Shown here piece after piece: positions 6,443 to 11,868 of a DNA stretch of 11,868 nucleotides (its first letter is position 1; each line of letters opens with the position of its first letter). Origin of the DNA: Halieaceae bacterium UBA3479 (lineage in GTDB: Bacteria > Pseudomonadota > Gammaproteobacteria > Pseudomonadales > Halieaceae); NCBI GenBank assembly GCA_002377985.1, contig DFQW01000206.1:2316-14183 (forward strand), read 5' to 3'. The position numbers were made by a program, and so were the translations under genes. Below the pieces are notes generated by a model that did no database searches, had not been told where the DNA came from, and was given only the letters and a program-made list of their open reading frames with translations.

Positions 6443-7441
6443 ATGCCCGACACGTACAGAAAAATTGTTGCACATAAATATTCGAAGAACTTTAGAGAAG
6501 CGAGCGAGATTGTTAGCACAGAGATCGTGGAGCCGGGCCCCAGTCAGATCTTGGTCAGGAATAGCTTCGGCGGAGTCAATGCTTCGGACGTCAATATCAG
6601 TGGTGGTGTTTATTTTTCAGACGGTAACTTTCCATTCGATCTAGGCTGTGAATCTGTTGGTGAAGTGGTTGCAGTAGGATCCGGCGTTACCGAATTCAAG
6701 GCGGGAGATGCGGTCGCATCACCTCAAATGGGGAGTGCGTACAGCGAGATGCTCTGCAGGAATGTAGAGCAATTTATTAAGGTGCCCCATTGCTCTCCTG
6801 AATACCTATCAGTGTCGGTGGCCGGTCTAACCGCTTCAATTGGGCTCCACGAGGCAGGAAACATGGGCTCGGGGGAGACGGTACTGATTACTGCAGCGGC
6901 CGGCGGTGTCGGTAATTGGTGCGTCCAGTTAGCAAAACTTGCTGGGAACCATGTTATCGGAACCTGTAGCACGCAGGAAAAAGCAAAAGAATTGAAAAGC
7001 CTCGGCTGCGACAGAGTGATCGTTTACTCAGAAGAGGACCTGGGTGAGGTGTTGGCTACCGAATATCCTGAAGGGATTAATCTTGTTTTTGAGCAAGTTG
7101 GCGGACAGACTTTTGACACCTGTGTCGACCACATCGCTCAGCGTGGACGAATATTGATCTGTGGGTTTATCTCGGAATATATGGGAGACCCCCAAGAGGT
7201 CACAGGCCCCCGGATTTATCACAAGCTCTTATGGAAGTCGGCGCAGCTACAAGCATTTCTCTACAAAGATTGGCCTGACAAAATCACCAGTCATCTTGAA
7301 GCGCTCATAGAACAGGTTGCAGGAGGCCACATCAATCCACTCCTCGACCCCAAGGAATTTCTCGGTCTGGAAAGCGCTGCAGACGCAGTGGAGTATCTTC
7401 ATTCAGGCAAAAATACGGGGAAAGTGGTGGTCAGATACTGA
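6443..7441 (+). CDS. MDR-superfamily NADPH-dependent enone reductase (prostaglandin reductase 3/ZADH2-like)
   Basis: I read this as a 332-residue medium-chain dehydrogenase/reductase of the zinc-independent quinone oxidoreductase branch, which reduces the C=C bond of alpha,beta-unsaturated ketones. It has an N-terminal GroES-like domain (about 1-125) and a Rossmann domain with the nucleotide loop AAAGGVG (151-157). The stretch around SLGCDRVIVYSEED, EYPEGINLVFEQVGG and RGRILICGFISEY closely resembles, from memory, animal ZADH2/PTGR3. The ending GKNTGKVVVRY also matches. A TTG at 6440 would add one residue, but ATG 6443 is preferred because GGAAAG sits 6 nt upstream. It lies 72 bp after the crotonase gene in the same direction. 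In context it may reduce an enone formed after oxygenation; the substrate is not known. Confidence 0.93.
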   Translation: MPDTYRKIVAHKYSKNFREASEIVSTEIVEPGPSQILVRNSFGGVNASDVNISGGVYFSDGNFPFDLGCESVGEVVAVGSGVTEFKAGDAVASPQMGSAYSEMLCRNVEQFIKVPHCSPEYLSVSVAGLTASIGLHEAGNMGSGETVLITAAAGGVGNWCVQLAKLAGNHVIGTCSTQEKAKELKSLGCDRVIVYSEEDLGEVLATEYPEGINLVFEQVGGQTFDTCVDHIAQRGRILICGFISEYMGDPQEVTGPRIYHKLLWKSAQLQAFLYKDWPDKITSHLEALIEQVAGGHINPLLDPKEFLGLESAADAVEYLHSGKNTGKVVVRY

Positions 7442-7507
7442 CAGGGCCCAGGCCCTAACCTCAGAAGCCCATTGGTGTTTTCTGACGACAACCTCGAGGA
7501 AAGAACG

Positions 7508-8029
7508 ATGAAAACACTGACTTTTACTTCGGCGTTATTGATCTCAATAACGCTGTCCTCTATCGGGGTCATGGGTTCAAACCTCGCAGCATCAGAAAAC
7601 CACTACGGCTCTCAGGGCAATGTGGGTCCGGTAGCGGATCGTCTCGCGATTCGCGAGCTGATTGAGTCTTATATGGCCGCTGTAATAGAACAAGATGCTG
7701 ATAAATGGATCGCGAACTGGGCAGAGGATGGCGTGTGGAATCTGGGGGGCGGCGACATCTCCGGCAAAGATCGTATTCTCGAATCATGGTTAACGATCAT
7801 GGCGCCCTACAAGCACACCGCCATGTTTGGTCAACCTATATTTATTCAGGTGGAGGGCGATGAAGCTGTGGCGCATTGGCACACCAATGAACGACTGAGA
7901 TTGTTCAGTGGTAATGAAATGCTGGCAGTGGGGCGTTACAAGGATCGCTACATGCGTATCGATGGGGCCTGGAAGATCAAACGCCGCGATTACAGTGTGG
8001 TCTTCACCACCGCAGGTAGCCCCGAGTAG
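7508..8029 (+). CDS. Sec-exported SnoaL-like (NTF2-fold) protein
   Basis: This 173-residue protein begins at ATG 7508, 8 nt after GAGG (7496-7499). The frame is open 36 nt further upstream, but no ribosome site supports an earlier start, and only the 7508 start leaves a clean signal peptide. Residues 1-28 form a Sec-type signal (MKTLTFTSALLISITLSSIG, then a cut near NLAA). The mature part from about 43 to 165 is a SnoaL-like/NTF2-fold domain, with DRLAIRELIESYMAAV, WIANWAEDGVWNLGG and a C-terminal GAWKIKRRDYSV strand. This fold includes ketosteroid isomerase, polyketide cyclases, dehydratases and non-catalytic binding proteins. Export is unusual for a catabolic enzyme. It is 66 bp after the reductase gene, and a second SnoaL-like gene follows. 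Function is unresolved. Confidence 0.9.
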   Translation: MKTLTFTSALLISITLSSIGVMGSNLAASENHYGSQGNVGPVADRLAIRELIESYMAAVIEQDADKWIANWAEDGVWNLGGGDISGKDRILESWLTIMAPYKHTAMFGQPIFIQVEGDEAVAHWHTNERLRLFSGNEMLAVGRYKDRYMRIDGAWKIKRRDYSVVFTTAGSPE

Positions 8030-8159
8030 CGAGCGGCACAAGAATGACAGCGACGGGCCGACCCGACAGCGCAGTGACAAGTGATTAAGTACTTAGGCGC
8101 AAAGTGATGAGACACTCCGTCTTTTTGCCATGCACCTCAGCATCAGTGAGGGAGATCTT

Positions 8160-8774
8160 ATGTCAATTAACCGGCGTCAACTGCTCGCAAGCAGCGCGGC
8201 AGTCAGTGCAATTAGCTCAGCATTCTCTGACGCGACCCAGAGTCCAAATAGCATGAGCGAGAGGCCAATCGCTTCCTTCGATAATTCACGAACGCTCCAT
8301 CCTGGTGCCACAGGCTTTAACATCGAAGACAGGTTGGCCATTATCAATCTCTGCAACTCTTACAGTAGCGGATACGATGCTGACGATTTTGATCGCTGGC
8401 TAACGATGTTCACAAGCGATCCCGTGTGCACCATCCATAGGGCAGCCAGCGAACCCATCAAGCTCACAGGCGCTGAATTTCGTAACGCTTTCACTGAATT
8501 CCGCGCCAGCTCAAGCAGAGGAAACGTGCAGCCACTGCATTACAGCGCCAACTTAATGATCAAAGCACAAACACAAAATACCGCTATTGCTGAGATGTAC
8601 ATGCTGTATATCCCCTTCGATATCAACGCGCAGGACAACGAAGGCATTCGCCTTGGCGCACTCGATATCACCGGCACTTCCAGATATCGACTCGAGCTGG
8701 TTAAAACAGAAGAGATCTGGCGCATTGCCGAGTACAGCATTTACTTCGATCAAAAAACCATCCGCCAGTCCTGA
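8160..8774 (+). CDS. Tat-type exported SnoaL-like (NTF2-fold) protein
   Basis: This 204-residue protein is best started at ATG 8160, which follows GAGGGAG (8148-8154) at 5-nt spacing; a start 30 nt earlier would bury the signal. The N-terminus SINRRQLLASSAAVSAISS has a twin arginine followed by a weakly hydrophobic small-residue stretch, as in Tat signals, with a likely cut near SDA (23-25). Residues 54-200 form a SnoaL-like domain: FNIEDRLAIINLCNSYSSGY, then DRWLTMFTSDPVC, and a last strand with EIWRIAEYSIYF. It is a distant relative of the preceding gene product, with the same IEDRLAI-type opening helix, but uses a different export route. A 130-bp gap separates the two. It could bind or isomerise a hydrophobic compound in the periplasm; this is inference. 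Confidence 0.88.
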   Translation: MSINRRQLLASSAAVSAISSAFSDATQSPNSMSERPIASFDNSRTLHPGATGFNIEDRLAIINLCNSYSSGYDADDFDRWLTMFTSDPVCTIHRAASEPIKLTGAEFRNAFTEFRASSSRGNVQPLHYSANLMIKAQTQNTAIAEMYMLYIPFDINAQDNEGIRLGALDITGTSRYRLELVKTEEIWRIAEYSIYFDQKTIRQS

Positions 8775-8779
8775 GCTTG

Positions 8780-8801
8780 GGTGACCATGCGCGTGACCAC
8801 C
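8780..8801. repeat. Imperfect 22-bp palindrome between SnoaL-like and FAH genes
   Basis: Just after the stop of the Tat-type SnoaL-like gene, the 22-bp element has 8 of 11 symmetric base pairs: GGTG at one end, CACC at the other and a GCGC centre. It also contains the direct repeat GTGACCA at 8781-8787 and 8793-8799. It lies in a 203-bp gap before the FAH-family gene, which contains no convincing gene. It could be an operator for the downstream pair, but there is no second copy to support this. Confidence 0.2.
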
Positions 8802-8977
8802 CGGAGCGTATAGATAGGTCGTATCAAGGTCGCAAATGCATGCTGCAGCTCAGGCTAAATCACCGGTCTCGGGCGAGAGCACTGGACCGATGTTTGCAAG
8901 AGGCGCTGGCGTTTGCTTCCGCTGCTGATCAGCCGGGCAGACTTTTATTTCCGCACAACTGATTGAGAACACCCGAA

Positions 8978-9826
8978 ATGAAACTAGTAAGACACGGAGA
9001 ACCCGGCAAAGAAAAACCGGGGCTAATAGACAGCCACGGTCAAGTCAGAGACCTATCAGCGGTAGTAAATGATATCGATGGCACTACTTTGTCTGATGAC
9101 GTGCTTCGGTCGCTTCATGATCATGACCCCCTCTCACTGCCACTGATGGGCTCAGAGACCCGTCTCGGTCCATGTGTAGGCAATGTAGGGAATATCATTT
9201 GTATCGGATTGAACTATGAGGATCATGCCAGGGAGGCAAATTTACCCATTCCTGAAGAGCCCGTCGTATTTATGAAATCCACCAGTGCCATCAGTGGCCC
9301 CTTTGACAATGTAATTTGTCCAAAAGGTTCTAAAAAAATGGACTGGGAGGTTGAGCTGGCGATCGTTATTGGAAAACGCGCCGCTTATGTTACCGAGGAA
9401 CAAGCGGAGGCCCATATCGCGGGTTACTGTGCTGCAAACGACTTGTCTGAGCGCGAATTCCAATTCGACAGAGGCGGTCAGTGGGACAAGGGCAAAAGTT
9501 GTGAGACCTTCGCCCCCATTGGACCCTGGCTGGTAACTCGAGACGAAGCGGCGGACATTACAAATCGTGCAATGTGGCTCGAGGTCAACGGCCATCGATA
9601 TCAAAACGGATCCACTGCGCACATGATCTTCCAGCCAAGCTTCCTTGTGCACTACCTTTCACAATTTATGACGCTGATGCCGGGTGATATTGTAATTACC
9701 GGCACACCACCGGGAGTCGGTTTTGGGCTGAAACCGCCCGTCTTTCTGAAGCCCGGGGATCTCATCACCTTGGGTATTGAGGGGCTTGGCGAGCAGCGAA
9801 CGCTTGTTGTCGAAGCGACACGTTGA
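8978..9826 (+). CDS. Fumarylacetoacetate hydrolase (FAH) family enzyme
   Basis: This 282-residue protein belongs to the metal-dependent FAH superfamily, which hydrolyses acylpyruvates or hydrates/isomerises oxo-dienoic acids late in ring degradation. The family's N-terminal MKLVRHGEPGKEKPGLID sets the start at ATG 8978; a TTG at 8963 would add five residues. The catalytic core starts near residue 73 with IICIGLNYEDHA. Metal ligands are E124 and E126 (DWEVELAIVIGK) and D155 (NDLSERE). K173 in KGKSCETFAPIGP and the loop GTPPGVG (242-248) complete the site. The gene lies immediately before the FAD-dependent dehydrogenase gene, with 35 bp between stop and the preferred start. Acylpyruvate hydrolase or 2-hydroxy-oxoheptenedioate-type activity is likely; names such as ureidoglycolate lyase, often given to such proteins, are not supported by the context. 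Confidence 0.94.
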   Translation: MKLVRHGEPGKEKPGLIDSHGQVRDLSAVVNDIDGTTLSDDVLRSLHDHDPLSLPLMGSETRLGPCVGNVGNIICIGLNYEDHAREANLPIPEEPVVFMKSTSAISGPFDNVICPKGSKKMDWEVELAIVIGKRAAYVTEEQAEAHIAGYCAANDLSEREFQFDRGGQWDKGKSCETFAPIGPWLVTRDEAADITNRAMWLEVNGHRYQNGSTAHMIFQPSFLVHYLSQFMTLMPGDIVITGTPPGVGFGLKPPVFLKPGDLITLGIEGLGEQRTLVVEATR

Positions 9827-9861
9827 AAACCCCAACTCAGGGGACGATTAAGGTAGCAGCC

Positions 9862-11247
9862 ATGACAGACATTATTAGTGCATTAATAGAGTACCTTGGT
9901 GAGCAACAAGTCATACTTGGCGCTGATCTGACCAACAGAGCAACAAGTTATTGGCGTCCGGAACCCACTAAAACGCTCGCCCTGCTTCGTCCCCGCAGCA
10001 CGGACGAAGTCAGCCAAATTTTGAAATTGTGCCATGCCCACGACCAACCCGTGGTAGTTCAGGGCGGGCTCACCGGCTGCGTAGATGGTGCAATATCAAC
10101 AGAGCAAGAAATCATCATTTCCCTTGAGCGAATGAATAGGATCGAATCAATCGACCCTGTTGGCGGCACGGCAACAGTTGAGGCAGGCGTTATCCTGGAA
10201 ACCCTCCACTCTACCCTCGCCAATGAGGGATTGATGTTCCCTCTGGACCTCGGCGCGCGCGGAAGCTGCACCATTGGGGGCAATATCGCGACCAACGCCG
10301 GAGGCATCAACGTATTGCGATACGGGATGATGAGAGAGTTGGTGCTAGGGCTCGAGGCTGTGCTGGCTGACGGCACTGTCATTTCTTCGATGAATCAGAT
10401 GATCAAAAACAATGCCGGCTATGACATCAAGCAACTCTTTATCGGTTCTGAGGGCACGCTGGGTGTGGTAACGCGCGCGGTTGTCAAAATTCATCCCCGC
10501 TCGAAAAGCCGCGACTCGGCAATGGTGGGGGTTCAAGATTTCGAGGCCGTGACTGGCTTTTTACAGTATTTGCGCGGCGCACTGGGGGGCACATTGAGTG
10601 CCTTTGAAGTGATGTGGGGCGATTACTTCTGTGCCGTCACCGAGCCTGGCTGGCATCGACCACCGATGCAACGCGACCACCCTTTTTACATCATGATAGA
10701 AACAGAGGGCTCTGACCCTGAGTCTGATGCAAAGCGTTTCAGCGACACGCTCGAGCATGCCTTTGAGACGGGGCTCATAAGCGACGCGGTAGTCCCCAAA
10801 TCAGAAGCCGAGCGCAAATCTCTTTGGGATATCAGAGAAAATTTTGAGGCTATTCTAGAAAAGCAGCCCTACTATCTTTACGACGTTAGTCTGCCTATCA
10901 AAGACATGCCGGCGTACGTGTCGGATGTGCAGAACGCCTTGCAAGATCAGTTTACGGCTGCCTCATGCTATGTTCTGGGTCATGTGGCTGACGGGAATCT
11001 GCATCTATTTCTCTGCCCCGGGGAATCCGGTGATTGGCATGAGAGCTGCGATAAAGTGGTTTACGGCCCCCTGAAAAACTTCGAAGGGTCTATTTCTGCA
11101 GAACACGGCATAGGCACAGAGAAAATTAGCTGGTTAGGTATTAGCCGCAGCGAACCCGAGATCGCGTTAATGCGGCAACTCAAAGCCGCGATGGACCCCA
11201 ATAAAATATTGGGCGCCGGAAGAGTCATACCTCCAGCGGAATCCTGA
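9862..11247 (+). CDS. FAD-binding D-2-hydroxyacid dehydrogenase (GlcD/D2HGDH-like, VAO family)
   Basis: This 461-residue flavoenzyme should oxidise a D-2-hydroxyacid to the 2-oxoacid, delivering electrons to a quinone, ETF or another acceptor. The FAD-binding PCMH domain covers about residues 40-215: PRSTDEVSQIL, GGNIATNAGG, NNAGYDIKQLFIGSEGTLG. The C-terminal FAD-oxidase domain carries the metal-binding pattern of D-2-hydroxyglutarate and D-lactate dehydrogenases: H374 and H381 in GHVADGNLHL, and E414/H415 in SAEHGIG. ATG 9862 is preferred because AAGG lies 8 nt upstream. A TTG at 9823, overlapping the FAH stop codon, is an alternative that would add 13 residues and couple the genes. It closes the plus-strand series. 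FAH products include oxoacids that are easily linked to hydroxyacids, so a shared step is plausible but inferred. Confidence 0.94.
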   Translation: MTDIISALIEYLGEQQVILGADLTNRATSYWRPEPTKTLALLRPRSTDEVSQILKLCHAHDQPVVVQGGLTGCVDGAISTEQEIIISLERMNRIESIDPVGGTATVEAGVILETLHSTLANEGLMFPLDLGARGSCTIGGNIATNAGGINVLRYGMMRELVLGLEAVLADGTVISSMNQMIKNNAGYDIKQLFIGSEGTLGVVTRAVVKIHPRSKSRDSAMVGVQDFEAVTGFLQYLRGALGGTLSAFEVMWGDYFCAVTEPGWHRPPMQRDHPFYIMIETEGSDPESDAKRFSDTLEHAFETGLISDAVVPKSEAERKSLWDIRENFEAILEKQPYYLYDVSLPIKDMPAYVSDVQNALQDQFTAASCYVLGHVADGNLHLFLCPGESGDWHESCDKVVYGPLKNFEGSISAEHGIGTEKISWLGISRSEPEIALMRQLKAAMDPNKILGAGRVIPPAES

Positions 11248-11546
11248 GGCTGTACCGGGGTCAAACACACGCCGTTGGCGGAGCAAGTAGCCAACTCAAT
11301 AATATGGCTTGGCTCCAAGCGTATAACTGCAGCGCGACGGACACTCGCGACGTTTGAAGGGAGCCCGCCTGCAACGCTTCCAGTTCCTCCTGCTGCTCGA
11401 ACTTGACTTGCCCTCTTTGCTTCATCGCGTCCGCCTCCGCGCTACCGGCTTTTATCCGCAGTAGCGCGACCCTGTTTACCATCTCATCACGATTTGCAGG
11501 CCTAATATCGTATGGTGATATCCAGTCAGGCCCTTAATCAGCGAAT

Positions 11547-11568
11547 CGTATTGGACTCGGGCAATACG
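11547..11568. promoter_or_regulatory. Inverted repeat upstream of the last ORF
   Basis: CGTATTG (11547-11553) and CAATACG (11562-11568) are perfect 7-bp arms with an 8-bp spacer, about 150 bp before the last ORF. It is a candidate operator. A weaker dyad, ATATC-N7-GATAT, lies 26 bp further upstream. Confidence 0.3.
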
Positions 11569-11647
11569 CGGTCGTAGTTTGTTCAAGGACAAGTAAGTAA
11601 ATTATCAGGCGGCCAGCGGCATTGCGTATCTGGCGCGCCGCTAATAT

Positions 11648-11680
11648 GCCCCTGGTGCACAACACCACTAATACAGGGGC
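11648..11680 (+). other. Stem-loop in the leader of the last ORF
   Basis: GCCCCTG (11648-11654) and CAGGGGC (11674-11680) form a perfect 7-bp stem around 19 nt, and a smaller GGTG/CACC pairing is possible inside. It ends 26 bp before the ribosome site GGGAGG of the ORF at 11717. It lacks a T-run. A 5' UTR regulatory hairpin or a terminator of an upstream transcript are both possible. Confidence 0.35.
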
Positions 11681-11716
11681 TACTGTTCTACCCGTCGCTG
11701 CTATCGGGAGGTCGCA

Positions 11717-11868
11717 ATGTCGATTAGGAATGAGTTCAATGCAGTAGTCCGAATGCTGGAGGGCCTTCAGCTCGAAATTGAAGCAGAGAGTGACTACGAC
11801 GATTTGGCTATCCAGCTCGAAGCCATTCTGGACAGGGTATTCGTTGCCATGGAAAGCCTGCCATTCGA
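11717..11868 (+). CDS. Unrecognised ORF, 3' end cut by the window
   Basis: ATG 11717 follows GGGAGG (11706-11711) at 5-nt spacing, a strong ribosome site. The frame stays open for 50 codons to the window end. The visible part starts MSIRNEFNAVVRMLEGLQ and is strongly helical and acidic, with many Glu and Asp residues and regular leucines and isoleucines, suggesting an amphipathic or coiled-coil helix. There is no signal peptide or membrane segment in view. I do not recognise a family. It lies outside the catabolic series, after a 469-bp gap, and need not be functionally related to it. Confidence 0.6.
   Translation, partial: MSIRNEFNAVVRMLEGLQLEIEAESDYDDLAIQLEAILDRVFVAMESLPF

Larger units (their letters stand above)
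11248..11716. other. 469-bp region without a convincing gene
   Basis: No strong gene is visible between the flavoenzyme and the last ORF. A minus-strand frame at 11261-11482 would give a 73-residue basic, glutamine- and glutamate-rich peptide beginning at an ATG, but it resembles nothing I know. Three dyads lie before the next gene: ATATC-N7-GATAT (11505-11521), CGTATTG-N8-CAATACG (11547-11568) and GCCCCTG-N19-CAGGGGC (11648-11680). No T-run follows any of them, so no intrinsic terminator is evident. The region probably marks the end of the catabolic cluster and carries the promoter of the gene at 11717. Confidence 0.5.

Noticed and set aside
7443..7456. AGGGCC-CA-GGCCCT after the reductase stop as a terminator
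   Set aside because: The stem is short with a tiny loop and no T-run follows.
8110..8126. AGAC-ACTCC-GTCT followed by a short T-run as an intrinsic terminator
   Set aside because: The stem is only 4 bp and the T-run short. Too weak to call between two SnoaL-like genes.
8777..8962. 61-codon plus-strand frame between the SnoaL-like and FAH genes
   Set aside because: It starts at TTG without a ribosome site, and its Arg-rich composition looks like translated intergenic DNA.
9242..9652. Minus-strand 136-codon open frame opposite the FAH gene
   Set aside because: It is a shadow frame of a well-supported FAH-family gene, with no recognisable domain.
11261..11482. 73-codon minus-strand frame after the flavoenzyme gene
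   Set aside because: It has an ATG but only a weak ribosome site, no homology I recognise, and the C-terminal part looks random. It is mentioned in the region entry but not called as a gene.

Overview
The window holds a chromosomal catabolic gene cluster. Codon use, moderate GC content and protein style suggest a marine-type gammaproteobacterium, perhaps of the OM60/NOR5, Halieaceae or Spongiibacteraceae kind. That placement is an inference from sequence style, not a measured phylogeny. I see no tRNA or rRNA gene, insertion sequence, integrase or CRISPR array.

Layout. A soluble cytochrome P450 (181-1422, +) faces a TetR-family regulator (1514-2149, -) tail to tail. Upstream of the regulator on the minus strand is an acyl-CoA dehydrogenase of the long-chain/isovaleryl type (2302-3447, -). 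A 202-bp divergent promoter region separates it from a plus-strand series: a Rieske non-heme iron oxygenase alpha subunit (3650-5119), a small exported two-cysteine protein overlapping its stop codon (5116-5508), a crotonase-fold protein (5570-6370), an MDR-family enone reductase resembling prostaglandin reductase 3 (6443-7441), a Sec-exported SnoaL-like protein (7508-8029), a Tat-type SnoaL-like protein (8160-8774), a fumarylacetoacetate-hydrolase-family enzyme (8978-9826) and a D-2-hydroxyacid dehydrogenase of the FAD/VAO family (9862-11247). About 470 bp with no convincing gene follow. The window ends inside an unrecognised ORF that starts at 11717.

How the genes may work together (inference). 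Two oxygenases could activate a hydrophobic ring or terpenoid/steroid-like substrate. The acyl-CoA dehydrogenase and crotonase could process a CoA-linked side chain or opened ring, the MDR enzyme could reduce an enone, the FAH enzyme could cleave or hydrate a diketo/oxo-acid, and the flavoenzyme could oxidise a 2-hydroxyacid. No CoA ligase, thiolase, ferredoxin, ferredoxin reductase or Rieske beta subunit lies in the window, so the pathway must extend outside it.

The most striking signal is regulatory. The 15-bp dyad TTGA-N7-TCAA occurs four times on my reading of the window, in two pairs. Each pair has exactly 21 bp between centres. One pair lies upstream of the P450 (23-58) and the other upstream of the Rieske oxygenase (3584-3619). 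This looks like a shared operator tying both oxygenases, and possibly the divergent acyl-CoA dehydrogenase, to one regulator. Other oddities are a crotonase lacking both canonical catalytic glutamates, a P450 lacking the usual I-helix acid, and three exported small proteins inside an otherwise cytoplasmic catabolic cluster.
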